64,000 bases of DNA from positions 582,818 through 646,817 of the forward strand of contig NZ_KI421453.1 in the NCBI RefSeq assembly GCF_000472705.1, read 5' to 3'. The notes under the pieces were generated by a model. The model worked only from the letters and a program-made list of their open reading frames with translations. It had not been told where the DNA came from and made no database searches. Of this stretch, positions 34,913-42,702 are shown piece after piece (position 1 is the stretch's first letter; each line of letters opens with the position of its first letter). This DNA comes from Mesorhizobium erdmanii USDA 3471. GTDB lineage: Bacteria > Pseudomonadota > Alphaproteobacteria > Rhizobiales > Rhizobiaceae. The position numbers and the translations under genes were made by a program.

Positions 34913-35574
34913 GAAGGCGCGTCGGGCATGAAGTATCCGAACCCGCGCCGTGTCTCGATGACATCGTTGCCGAGCTTGCGGCGCAGCCGCCCGACGATGA
35001 CCTCGATTGCGTTGGGATCGCGATCATTGCCGGAATCGTACAGATGTTCCGCGAGTTCGGTCGGCGCTACCACACGCCCGGCATGGTGCATCAGGAAAGC
35101 CATCAGCCGATATTCAAGCGGCGACAAGGCGACGGGAACGCCACGCAACGAAATACGCATCTGGCGCGTGTCCAGCACCAACGGCCCGGATATCAGCACG
35201 GGCGCCGCCTGACCGGCTGAGCGGCGCAGAATCGCGCGCAGCCGCGCCAGCAGCTCTTCCATTTCGAAGGGCTTGGGCAAGTAATCGTCGGCGCCGGCAT
35301 TGATGCCCTCGACGCGCTCGGTCCACAGACCTCGCGCGGTCAGGATCAGTACGGGAAAGCGTCGTCCGTTGGCCCGCCAACGTTTCAGCACGGTCAAGCC
35401 ATCGAGTTTTGGCAATCCAAGATCCAGGATCGCCGCATCATAGTTCTCTACATCACCTGCGAACCAGGCGGCCTCCCCATCGCGTACAACATCGACAGCC
35501 ATGCCGGCCGCCTTGAGGACGGCCGTGATGTCGCTGGCGATACGAGATTCATCCTCGGCGAGGAGAACCTTCAT
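34909..35574 (-). CDS. OmpR/PhoB-family response regulator
   Basis: The 221-residue protein has a receiver domain (MKVLLAEDES; phospho-acceptor Asp51 in AAILDLGLPKLDG; Lys in LPKPFEMEEL) and a C-terminal winged helix (LSPLEYRLMAFLMHHAG; DPNAIEVIVGRLRRKLG; RRGFGYFM). It is coupled to the kinase downstream and the PepSY gene upstream (TGATG overlap). Likely targets are the two operons of this locus. Confidence 0.92.
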   Translation of the reverse strand: MKVLLAEDESRIASDITAVLKAAGMAVDVVRDGEAAWFAGDVENYDAAILDLGLPKLDGLTVLKRWRANGRRFPVLILTARGLWTERVEGINAGADDYLPKPFEMEELLARLRAILRRSAGQAAPVLISGPLVLDTRQMRISLRGVPVALSPLEYRLMAFLMHHAGRVVAPTELAEHLYDSGNDRDPNAIEVIVGRLRRKLGNDVIETRRGFGYFMPDAPS

Positions 35575-35900
35575 CAGTCGCCTCCCCCGCTGCGCATCAG
35601 CACCCCGGCGCCGGCATCCACATCGACGATCCTGCGATGTCCATCGGCGACAACGATCTGGAACCGATAGACCCACCTGTCGGCGATCCGGATGAAATCC
35701 ACGGCCACAATGTCGCCGGGGGCGGCGGAATGGACCAGGTCCAGGATGGATGAAAGTCCCTTTATTTCGCCACGTTCGTAGAGGTCGCGCGCCCGATCAT
35801 GATCGCCGTCATCGTCGACATCGGCGCGGGCGGTAAGCGGGCCGGCAAGGAAGAGCCCGTAGAAACCCAGTATCGCGAGGAACTTCAGAGCGGGCTTCAT
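35574..35900 (-). CDS. Small secreted PepSY-like protein
   Basis: The 108-residue protein starts with a signal peptide (MKPALKFLAILGFYGLFLAGPLTARA) and continues with a single PepSY-like unit (ARDLYERGEIKGLSSIL; VDFIRIADRWVYRFQIVVADG; RRIVDVDAGAGVLM). Such short PepSY proteins often sit beside two-component systems and cytochrome b genes in proteobacteria. The role may be to modulate the sensor or the redox partners in the periplasm. It is co-transcribed with the response regulator. Confidence 0.78.
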   Translation of the reverse strand: MKPALKFLAILGFYGLFLAGPLTARADVDDDGDHDRARDLYERGEIKGLSSILDLVHSAAPGDIVAVDFIRIADRWVYRFQIVVADGHRRIVDVDAGAGVLMRSGGGD

Positions 35901-35971
35901 CCAGCAACCGCGTGCGCCAGTGTAGGCCGCAAGACGCCGCCTAAACCGCACCGGCGCCGCCCAAACGGCCA

Positions 35972-36514
35972 TCACGAGCCACTTTTTCCCAGCAGCATTC
36001 GCCTCAGCACATCGTCCTTCCAGACATAATGATGCCAAAGCGCGGCAGCCGCATGCAATCCGGCAAGGATAAGGATCAGATCGGCACAAAGACTATGCAG
36101 TCTCCTTATGAAACCGGCGATCGCGCGGTCGGCGGAAACAGGAGCCGGGATGGTGAAGAGCCCGAAAAAACTCAGGGCATCGCCCCGATACCAGGTCAGA
36201 ATGATACCGAGAACGGGAATTGCCACAAGCAGCGCGTAGAGCAGAAGATGCGCAATCTTGGCCGCCCATCGTTCAAGCTGTGACATTTCAGGCGGCAGGC
36301 CCGGCGTGCCCAGTACCAGCCGCAGGCCGACGCGAATGACAACCAGCGCGAAAAGCAGCAACCCGAATGAAATGTGAAGCCACCAGACGACGGCGCGGCC
36401 GGGATCACCACGCGGGAAGATATCGGCAACATAGGTAAGGCCGTAAAGCCCGATGACCAGCACAAACACAACCCAGTGAATGGCTTTCTGAGAGCTGGCA
36501 TAGGCGGGATTCAT
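35972..36514 (-). CDS. Cytochrome b561
   Basis: The 180-residue membrane protein has four helices and the expected haem-ligand His residues (KAIHWVV; WWLHISFG; RRLHSLCADL; AGLHAAAALWHH). Bacterial b561 proteins carry electrons between quinones and periplasmic partners. It leads the operon b561-PepSY-response regulator-kinase, 71 bases ahead of the PepSY gene. In this context it may feed or drain the flavin-based electron path encoded by the facing operon. The ATG at 36514 has a weak ribosome-binding site. Confidence 0.9.
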   Translation of the reverse strand: MNPAYASSQKAIHWVVFVLVIGLYGLTYVADIFPRGDPGRAVVWWLHISFGLLLFALVVIRVGLRLVLGTPGLPPEMSQLERWAAKIAHLLLYALLVAIPVLGIILTWYRGDALSFFGLFTIPAPVSADRAIAGFIRRLHSLCADLILILAGLHAAAALWHHYVWKDDVLRRMLLGKSGS

Positions 36515-36685
36515 TCGAGGATTCCAGTTTGGACTTTTCAGCAGCGGTCCGGTTGAAGCGTGATCTGGCTGATCAACATCGGTCGGAGCGTGCCTGCGAG
36601 AACGACGTCTTCGGCAGGGTGAACAATTTCCGTCACCCGGGCAAGACCAGGTTTCGGACGATGAAAAACATTGGATCATCGAACC

Positions 36686-36701
36686 TGTCAGGACGCTGAC
36701 A
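36686..36701. promoter_or_regulatory. TGTCAG-GACG-CTGACA inverted repeat upstream of cytochrome b561
   Basis: Six-base arms around GACG, 172 bases upstream of the b561 start. The same hexamers occur at 30365-30384 in front of the facing operon. The remainder of the 356-base gap (36515-36870) holds the NnrR site at 36778 and no gene. Confidence 0.5.
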
Positions 36702-36777
36702 ATTCTGGCGCGCCGATGGCGTCCGGGCTGCGACAAGGGCGCCCACGTCATGTGATCTTCCGCGCCACCGGAAGACT

Positions 36778-36791
36778 TTGCGCTAGCGCAA
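36778..36791 (+). promoter_or_regulatory. NnrR-type site upstream of the first DUF6455 gene
   Basis: TTGCG-CTAG-CGCAA is a perfect 14-base palindrome matching rhizobial NnrR sites. Its centre is 86 bases ahead of the DUF6455 start; if it sits at -41.5 the leader is about 45 bases. Confidence 0.78.
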
Positions 36792-36870
36792 GGCGCCAGC
36801 GATCTTTCGGCACTATTTACCGGGCCGACTTCTTTCGCGTGGGCGCGATCGAGGCAACCGGAGAACTGGC

Positions 36871-37278
36871 ATGGCAGGCAACCCCGAAAATGAAGGCGCC
36901 GAAGCTTGGCGCTTTGCACTTTCCTTTCTGGTCGACCGCGAGCGCAGCAAGGCGGCGAGGAAGGAATTTTGGGAACAAGGCCAAGATGTATGCGGAAGGA
37001 TTCTGGACGAGATCGGTCTGTCGCGACGTGAGTTCGATGACGCCATGCGGCTGCCTTACGCGTCGGAAGACCTGCTTGTGTCCGCGATGCGTTCAGCAGG
37101 CATTGATCCTGACAGCTTTCAGTCGCTACAGGCGGCGCGCGCTGGCATGTCGCGCATCTGCATCACCTGCCCGCATCGTCGGGAATGCCACGACCACCTG
37201 TCCGCCTTCGATTTCGAAAGCCACTATCGGGATTTCTGCCCCAACAGCCTGACTTTTACAAAGCTTCTAGAGGACTGA
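36871..37278 (+). CDS. DUF6455 family protein with four-Cys motif
   Basis: The 135-residue protein has a helical N-terminal half and a C-terminal DUF6455-like cysteine cluster C97-x2-C100-x5-C106-x16-C123 (ICITCPHRREC; DFCPNS). The spacing is identical in the second DUF6455 protein of this window (58499-58768). Such a cluster may bind Zn or an Fe-S centre. A GGAGAA site precedes the ATG. An NnrR-type site upstream suggests expression under nitric oxide. The biochemical role is not known. Confidence 0.82.
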   Translation: MAGNPENEGAEAWRFALSFLVDRERSKAARKEFWEQGQDVCGRILDEIGLSRREFDDAMRLPYASEDLLVSAMRSAGIDPDSFQSLQAARAGMSRICITCPHRRECHDHLSAFDFESHYRDFCPNSLTFTKLLED

Positions 37279-37468
37279 CGTTCCTATCCTGCCCCGGACG
37301 ACATGCACTCGAGACAGCGGGGATCAAGGATCTACCTGTGATTTCGCCCTTGCCCGCTCCAGTCCGTGGCTGGGCTTGCGCCCACCGTTGCTTGCTCTTT
37401 GTGCCAGCGCAACGAAACGCAGGCATGACGGGCGCAGGGTGTGCGCATTCTGGCCCGGACGAGAAGCC

Positions 37469-37678
37469 ATGGAACCTAAATTCAGCGACGATGCCACAAT
37501 GGACGAAATCATGAGGATGTCGCCTGCGGCGATCCGGATCGTGCTCCGGCACGGCATGCTTTGCGTCGGCTGTCCGATAGCTTCGTTCCATACGATTTCG
37601 GACGCGGCACGGGAGCACGATCTCAACGAGCAGCAACTGAACCAGGATTTGCAGGCCGCCCTGGTCAGCAAGGACTAG
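37469..37678 (+). CDS. DUF1858 domain protein
   Basis: The 69-residue protein is a complete DUF1858 domain with C32-x2-C35 (GMLCVGCPIASFHTI) and the terminal SDAAREHDLN segment. DUF1858 domains occur alone or at the N-terminus of ScdA/Ric-like di-iron and hybrid-cluster-linked proteins and are commonly near genes for NO and nitrogen oxide metabolism. The ATG at 37469 is chosen because the family begins here. The 3' end overlaps the convergent nnrR gene by four bases. Confidence 0.85.
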   Translation: MEPKFSDDATMDEIMRMSPAAIRIVLRHGMLCVGCPIASFHTISDAAREHDLNEQQLNQDLQAALVSKD

Positions 37679-38385
37679 CTCTTGCGCGCCCTGCCTTCCG
37701 CGATCAAAAGGAGCTGGTGCGGCGCGACCACGGTCACTTTCTGGCGGCCCCCCTTGACCAGGTTGAGATCCTCCCAGGCCGACAATAACCGGCTTACCGT
37801 GAACAGGGTCGTTCCTGTCATCTCGGCTATGTTCTGACGCGTAATTGGGAAGTCGATCAGAATGCCTTCTTCTGTCTTCCTGCCTGCCTGATTGACCAGT
37901 TTAAGCAGTGCATGGGCGACACGCTGTTCGACCTGTTCGGTGGCCAATTCGATAACGCGCGAGTGCGCCTCCTGGAGCCTGCTGCCTACAACCTTGTAGG
38001 TGTTGGCGCCAAAACTGGGATAATCGGCGGCGAAATGCGGCCACAAGCGGCTTGGCCAGGCAAGAGCCACGCAATCGACGGCAGCCATGGCATTCGCCGG
38101 ATAGGTGGCTCTGCCCAGCGCGTGGGCAATTCCCATCAATTCGCCGGGACTGATGTACCGCACCGTCACCTCCTGACCGTCCGGGGTCGATTTCACGACC
38201 CGTACATGACCGTCGAGCAACAGGAAGAACGAATGCGCTTCCTGCTCCTGTTCGAACACCGGCTGGTCCCTGGCGATCCGAAGCGATCTCGCCTGGCCAA
38301 CGATGCGGTCGAGGTCCGTGGCGGCCAGTCCCTCAAAGACGGGGAGCCCCGAAATCAGCGAGGGATCAAGGCTACCCAAGGTCAT
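37675..38385 (-). CDS. nnrR: NnrR, CRP/FNR-family nitric oxide-responsive regulator
   Basis: The 236-residue protein has a cyclic-nucleotide-binding-like domain (VFEQEQEAHSFFLLLDGHVRVV; GELMGIA), a long dimerisation helix and a C-terminal HTH (ITRQNIAEMTGTTLFTVSRLLSAWE). It lacks the N-terminal cysteines of FNR. In rhizobia NnrR activates nirK and norC with NO. Its placement between the denitrification genes and TTGCG-N4-CGCAA sites fits. A GAAGGA site precedes the ATG. It is divergent from nnrS. Confidence 0.9.
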   Translation of the reverse strand: MTLGSLDPSLISGLPVFEGLAATDLDRIVGQARSLRIARDQPVFEQEQEAHSFFLLLDGHVRVVKSTPDGQEVTVRYISPGELMGIAHALGRATYPANAMAAVDCVALAWPSRLWPHFAADYPSFGANTYKVVGSRLQEAHSRVIELATEQVEQRVAHALLKLVNQAGRKTEEGILIDFPITRQNIAEMTGTTLFTVSRLLSAWEDLNLVKGGRQKVTVVAPHQLLLIAEGRARKS

Positions 38386-38499
38386 GTCCTTCTGAATTTG
38401 TCCGCGGGCAAGGCAGCCTTTGCCACCTGGCTGCCGACTGTCTCATGGCTGACTGGCAAACAGCAAGATGGCAATAGGTGTTCAAAATATCGAAATTCT

Positions 38500-38513
38500 T
38501 TGCGCAGGGGCAA
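38500..38513 (+). promoter_or_regulatory. NnrR-type site upstream of nnrS
   Basis: TTGCG-CAGG-GGCAA matches TTGCG-N4-CGCAA with one mismatch. Its centre is about 101 bases ahead of nnrS and 121 bases ahead of the divergent nnrR, so it could serve either. Confidence 0.65.
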
Positions 38514-38607
38514 ATTCGCCATGTCCGGCCTGGCCTAAAAGGCCTTTCGTGGCAGTTGCGGAAAGGTCCTATCCCTGTTGCCCGAAATTCTTGCTTCAGG
38601 GGATGTC

Positions 38608-39810
38608 ATGGCAATTCCGCGCACGCGTCCGGGCGCCTATCCGGCTGTTCTCTCCAACGGGTTCCGGCCGTTCTTCCTGCTGGGCGCGCTGTTTGGCGGG
38701 GCCGCGATTCTTTTCTGGCTGCCTTTGTACTATGGCAAACTCGAAACCTTCAGCGTCTTCTTGCCAGTGGACTGGCATGTCCACGAATTGCTGTTCGGCT
38801 ATCTGGCTGCCGTCATCACGGGCTTTCTGCTGACTGCAATACCAAACTGGACGGGCAGGCTGCCTTTGCAGGGGCTGCCTTTGCTGGCGCTGGTGTTGCT
38901 GTGGTGCGCGGGGCGGGTCGTCGTCTTCTGTTCTTCGCAGACTGGCTGGCTGCTTGCCGCCCTTGTCGATTGCGGCTTTCTTCTTGCAGTCGTCGTGGCC
39001 GCCGCGACGGAAATCGTCGCCGGCAGAAACTGGCGCAATCTCAAGGTGCTGCTGCCTGTGACAGCACTGCTGGCGGCAAACATCATGTTTCATATCGAGG
39101 CACATTCTCAAGGGGTGACGAATATCAGCCGCCGCCTCGGCCTTGCCGCCACGGTTGTCCTGGTCATGGTCATCGGTGGCCGGATCATTCCGTCCTTCAC
39201 CCGCAACTGGCTGGCGCGAGAGAGACCTGGGCGCTTGCCGGTTCCGTTCAGCAGGTTCGACGGTATCACGATCCTGTCCTCTGCGTTCGGATTGGTTGCC
39301 TGGACGTTCTTTCCAACCAACCCCGGCACTGGGACAATTCTGATTGCAGCGGCACTTCTCAATGCCATCAGGCTTGGCCGCTGGGCCGGAGACCGTTCGT
39401 TGCGCGATCCTCTGGTCCTGATCCTTCACCTGTCCTTTGCTTTCGTTCCTATCGGCCTGTTCGTGAGCGGCCTCGCCGTTCTTCTTCCAGGACAGGTTCC
39501 TGCTGCCGCCGGCATCCATGCGTTCGGCGTTGGGGCGTTGGCCTGCATGACGCTTGCTGTCATGTCGCGCGCCACGTTAGGCCACACCGGCCGCGAATTG
39601 CGGGCGGATACAGGCACATGTTTGATGTTCGCAGCAGTCCTGTTCGCGGCGATACTGCGAATAGCCGCGGCTTTTGAACCGGCGGCCGTATCGCTTCTGC
39701 ATATGGCGGCGGCGCTCTGGGTTATTGCCTGTTTCGGCTATGTGGTTCTGTTCGGGCGAATGCTCGTTCGGCCGCGTTTGCAGGCGCGTCGCCCAGCGAA
39801 TTCCGTCTGA
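38608..39810 (+). CDS. nnrS: NnrS, haem-copper membrane protein of NO metabolism
   Basis: The 400-residue protein has about 12 membrane helices and NnrS landmarks: NGFRPFFLLGALF, WHVHELLFGYLAAVITGFLLTAIPNWTG, IEAHSQGVTN, GGRIIPSFTRNW and an AFGVGALACMTLAVMSRATLGHTGR segment. NnrS proteins contain haem and copper and relieve nitrosative stress. The ATG at 38608 follows CAGGGGATGTC; an in-frame earlier ATG (38578) is possible. An NnrR-type site lies upstream. Confidence 0.92.
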   Translation: MAIPRTRPGAYPAVLSNGFRPFFLLGALFGGAAILFWLPLYYGKLETFSVFLPVDWHVHELLFGYLAAVITGFLLTAIPNWTGRLPLQGLPLLALVLLWCAGRVVVFCSSQTGWLLAALVDCGFLLAVVVAAATEIVAGRNWRNLKVLLPVTALLAANIMFHIEAHSQGVTNISRRLGLAATVVLVMVIGGRIIPSFTRNWLARERPGRLPVPFSRFDGITILSSAFGLVAWTFFPTNPGTGTILIAAALLNAIRLGRWAGDRSLRDPLVLILHLSFAFVPIGLFVSGLAVLLPGQVPAAAGIHAFGVGALACMTLAVMSRATLGHTGRELRADTGTCLMFAAVLFAAILRIAAAFEPAAVSLLHMAAALWVIACFGYVVLFGRMLVRPRLQARRPANSV

Positions 39811-39875
39811 TGAAAGGCGGCCGGCATCCGCCACCGTTCATTACTGCCGGTGTCCAAGATTATTCGCTGGCCAAT

Positions 39876-39889
39876 TTGCGCCAGCGCAA
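39876..39889 (+). promoter_or_regulatory. NnrR-type site upstream of pseudoazurin
   Basis: TTGCG-CCAG-CGCAA, a perfect match, centred 81 bases ahead of the pseudoazurin start, leaving about a 40-base leader if it acts at -41.5. Confidence 0.8.
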
Positions 39890-39963
39890 ATCGCAATATC
39901 AGGACACGGACTAGAAGGGGGCAACGGTAAGTGCCGTGAACAACCCTAGAAAGGATACCCCAA

Positions 39964-40410
39964 ATGAAACTGCCCCTGATCGCCGCGGCCGTTGCGCTGC
40001 TTTCCCTCGCTGGTGCGGCAAATGCCGAAGAACACGTCGTGCAGATGCTGAACAAGGGCGAGAAGGGTTCAATGGTCTTTCAGCCTGCCTTTGTTCGCGC
40101 AGCACCCGGCGACACGATCAAATTCGTACCGACCGACAAGACCCATAACGCCGAGTCCATCAAGGACATGATCCCCGATGGCGCCGAACCCTTCAAGGGA
40201 AAGCCGAGCGAAGAAATCACCGTCACCCTCACCAAGGAGGGTTTCTATGGCGTCAAGTGTGCTCCCCACTACGGCATGGGCATGGTCGCGCTCATCCTGG
40301 TCGGCAAGCCCGTCAACCTGGACGCAGCGCAAGCGGTCAAGCAGATCGGCAAGGCCAAGCCAGTGTTCGCCGAACTGTTCGCCGAAGCAAGCAAGGCAGT
40401 GTCCAACTGA
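39964..40410 (+). CDS. Pseudoazurin, periplasmic electron donor to nitrite reductase
   Basis: The 148-residue protein has a Sec signal (MKLPLIAAAVALLSLAGAANA) and a single cupredoxin domain with type 1 copper ligands: His in KTHNAES, then Cys, His and Met in VKCAPHYGMGM. Pseudoazurin carries single electrons to copper nitrite reductase. The next gene is nirK, and both have their own NnrR-type sites. An AAAGGA site precedes the ATG and a strong terminator follows the stop. Confidence 0.95.
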   Translation: MKLPLIAAAVALLSLAGAANAEEHVVQMLNKGEKGSMVFQPAFVRAAPGDTIKFVPTDKTHNAESIKDMIPDGAEPFKGKPSEEITVTLTKEGFYGVKCAPHYGMGMVALILVGKPVNLDAAQAVKQIGKAKPVFAELFAEASKAVSN

Positions 40411-40460
40411 AGATGTCTGCGGCAAAGACACCCCTCCGTCCCGGCGATGTCTGGAGGGGA

Positions 40461-40497
40461 AGGCCGGGCGGACCTGGGGAGAGGTCCAGCCCGGCCT
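40461..40497 (+). terminator. Rho-independent terminator of the pseudoazurin gene
   Basis: A long stem, AGGCCGGGC-GGACCT paired with AGGTCC-A-GCCCGGCCT, with a 6-base loop and one bulged A, followed by CTTTCGTTCC. It ends the pseudoazurin transcript 50 bases after the stop codon and isolates nirK. Confidence 0.82.
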
Positions 40498-40583
40498 CTT
40501 TCGTTCCAATGCCCCGACAATGACCGGCAGCCTCCGTGCGAAGGCAGTATTCAAGGAAGAAAAGAACACCTGTCACGTCCGGT

Positions 40584-40597
40584 TTGCGTTAGCGCAA
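40584..40597 (+). promoter_or_regulatory. NnrR-type site upstream of nirK
   Basis: TTGCG-TTAG-CGCAA, a perfect match, centred 70 bases ahead of the nirK ATG. A TCTACA stretch about 25 bases downstream could be the -10 element. Confidence 0.83.
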
Positions 40598-40660
40598 AGA
40601 ACATCTTGATCCATGCGTCTACACAGTAAGCATCAACGGCCCGAAACGAAGGAGATTAAG

Positions 40661-41767
40661 ATGCTTACCAGACGTGAAGCTTTGTTGGGATCTGTTCTTA
40701 CGGCTGCTGCCGTTGCCACCATAAGTGCAATGCCGGCAGTAGCGAGTGCGAAAGACGTCGCCGGCCTGCCACGCGAAAAGGTCACGCTGGTGGCGCCGCC
40801 TTTCGTCCATGCTCATGACCAGGTCGCCAAGGGCGGGCCGAAAGTCGTCGAATTCACGATGACCATCGAAGAAAAGCCGATCGTCATCGACGCCGACGGC
40901 ACGCAGTTGAACGCGATGACCTACAACGGGTCAATTCCAGGCCCGCTGATGGTCGTGCATGAAGGCGACTACATCGAGCTCACCCTCATCAACCCCGATA
41001 CGAACACGCTTGCTCATAATATCGATTTCCACGCGGCGACCGGCGCGCTCGGCGGCGGCGGCCTGACGCTGATCAATCCTGGCGAGCAGGTCACGCTGCG
41101 CTTCAAGGCCACCCGACCGGGGACGTTCGTCTATCATTGCGCGCCCGGCGGCGCGATGATCCCGTGGCATGTCGTGTCGGGCATGAGTGGAGCAGTCATG
41201 GTGCTGCCGCGCGACGGGCTGAAAGACGATAAAGGCAAGTCGATCCACTATGACCGCATCTACTATGTCGGCGAAAACGACTTCTACATCCCGCGCGACG
41301 AACAGGGGAAATTCAAGAAGTATGACTCGGCCGGCGACAACTATGACGACACCGTGAAAGTGATGCGCGGGTTGATCCCCACCCATGTCGTGTTCAACGG
41401 CAAGGCGGGATCGCTAACCGGCGAGCATGCAATGAAGGCCAAGGTTGGGGAAACGATCCTCATCGTGCATTCCCAGGCCAACCGCGACACTCGTCCCCAC
41501 CTGATTGGTGGTCATGGTGACTTCGTCTGGGAACAGGGCAAATTTGCCAATCCGCCAGCCAAGGATCTCGAAACATGGTTCATCCGTGGTGGGTCGGCGG
41601 GCGCGGCGCTCTACACGTTCCTGCAGCCCGGCGTGTACGCCTATGTCAACCACAATCTGATCGAGGCGGTTGAACTGGGCGCTACAGCCCACTTCACGGT
41701 CGACGGCGGCACCTGGAACGACGACTTGATGACCCAGGTTGCGGCACCGAAAGCGATCGCTTCCTGA
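40661..41767 (+). CDS. nirK: Copper-containing nitrite reductase
   Basis: The 368-residue protein reduces nitrite to NO in the periplasm. It starts with a twin-arginine-type signal (MLTRREALLGSV...). The trimeric two-cupredoxin enzyme's ligands are visible: H119 (type 1), D122 and H124 (type 2 and catalytic Asp) in HNIDFH; H159 (type 2), C160 (type 1) in HCAPGG; H170 and M175 (type 1) in PWHVVSGM; and the second-domain His residues in RPHLIGGHGD and YVNHNL. A good AAGGAG site precedes the ATG. It is followed by nirV after a hairpin. Confidence 0.97.
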   Translation: MLTRREALLGSVLTAAAVATISAMPAVASAKDVAGLPREKVTLVAPPFVHAHDQVAKGGPKVVEFTMTIEEKPIVIDADGTQLNAMTYNGSIPGPLMVVHEGDYIELTLINPDTNTLAHNIDFHAATGALGGGGLTLINPGEQVTLRFKATRPGTFVYHCAPGGAMIPWHVVSGMSGAVMVLPRDGLKDDKGKSIHYDRIYYVGENDFYIPRDEQGKFKKYDSAGDNYDDTVKVMRGLIPTHVVFNGKAGSLTGEHAMKAKVGETILIVHSQANRDTRPHLIGGHGDFVWEQGKFANPPAKDLETWFIRGGSAGAALYTFLQPGVYAYVNHNLIEAVELGATAHFTVDGGTWNDDLMTQVAAPKAIAS

Positions 41768-41781
41768 AATAGGACAGAAGA

Positions 41782-41807
41782 GGATGCAGCCCCACGGGGT
41801 TGCATCC
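41782..41807. terminator. Hairpin between nirK and nirV
   Basis: An 11-base stem with one G-U pair (GGATGCAGCCC / GGGTTGCATCC) and a CACG loop, starting 15 bases after the nirK stop. There is no T-run, so it may stabilise the nirK mRNA or attenuate nirV rather than fully terminate. Confidence 0.6.
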
Positions 41808-41826
41808 ATCACCGGATTCTACCCTC

Positions 41827-42687
41827 ATGTCCTTTGATCCTGTCTTCACATTCGGCGTCATCGGAGCCGCCGCGCTGATAGGCGTGGGCATAGCCAACGA
41901 GGTCGGCAGCCCGGCGTCGCCATTACCTTCTCCGGTATCCGCAGTGCTGCAGCCTGGCGCATTCGACCACCCCATGCCCGGCGAATTCCTGCGGGACAAT
42001 CATCCTGTCGCGGCGCCGGTCACCCGAGAGGCTATCGATACGCCGTTGGAAATCATGAAGTATCAGGTGAGCGTGGCGGACTATGCACGCTGCGTTGGCG
42101 AAGGCGCCTGCAAACCGGCCGATGTGCGCAAGGTTGGCGACGTCCCGGTGACTGGCGTTAGTCACATTGACGCCGATGCCTATGCAAAGTGGCTGTCAGA
42201 ACGCACCGGTGAAACCTGGCGACTGCCGACGGACCTCGAATGGGCCTATGCGGCCGGTGAACGTTTCCGGGGCGACATAGAGGGAAATGCAAGCGACCCG
42301 AACAACCCGGCACAGCGTTGGCTTGACCAGTATCGCAAGGAAACTTCGCTTGGGCGCGTGCCCGATCCGGAGCCCAGGGCACAAGGGGCGTTCGGGATCA
42401 ACTCAAAGGGATTGGCAGACATTGCGGGTAATGTATGGGAATGGACATCCACCTGCTACGTCCACACGACAATCGCCAGCGACGGCACACAGGCGGCGGA
42501 TTCCATTGAAAATTGCGGCGTCCACGCCGTGGAAGGCTTCCATCGCACCTACATGTCGAACTTCATCCGGGACGGCAAAAGCGGTGGTTGCGCGGTCGGG
42601 ACCCCACCTGACAATCTGGGTTTCCGGCTCGTCCACGAACGATCGGGGATGTTACGGTCCGCTCTTCGCGAGTTGGGCATCTCGTAA
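41827..42687 (+). CDS. nirV: NirV, formylglycine-generating-enzyme-like accessory protein
   Basis: The 286-residue protein has an N-terminal membrane anchor (MSFDPVFTFGVIGAAALIGVGIA) and an FGE/SUMF1-like domain: MKYQVSVADYARCV, DADAYAKWLSERTGETWRLPTDLEWAYAAG, GLADIAGNVWEWT and DNLGFRLVH. NirV regularly follows nirK in rhizobia and agrobacteria; its precise role in nitrite reductase maturation is unresolved. It starts at 41827; an upstream in-frame start at 41800 would lie within the hairpin. Confidence 0.92.
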   Translation: MSFDPVFTFGVIGAAALIGVGIANEVGSPASPLPSPVSAVLQPGAFDHPMPGEFLRDNHPVAAPVTREAIDTPLEIMKYQVSVADYARCVGEGACKPADVRKVGDVPVTGVSHIDADAYAKWLSERTGETWRLPTDLEWAYAAGERFRGDIEGNASDPNNPAQRWLDQYRKETSLGRVPDPEPRAQGAFGINSKGLADIAGNVWEWTSTCYVHTTIASDGTQAADSIENCGVHAVEGFHRTYMSNFIRDGKSGGCAVGTPPDNLGFRLVHERSGMLRSALRELGIS

Positions 42688-42702
42688 CCGCGGAGAGCAT
42701 GG

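Noticed and set aside
41800..41826. Earlier start for nirV
   Set aside because: It lies inside the stem of the hairpin that follows nirK; the ATG at 41827 leads directly into the membrane anchor.
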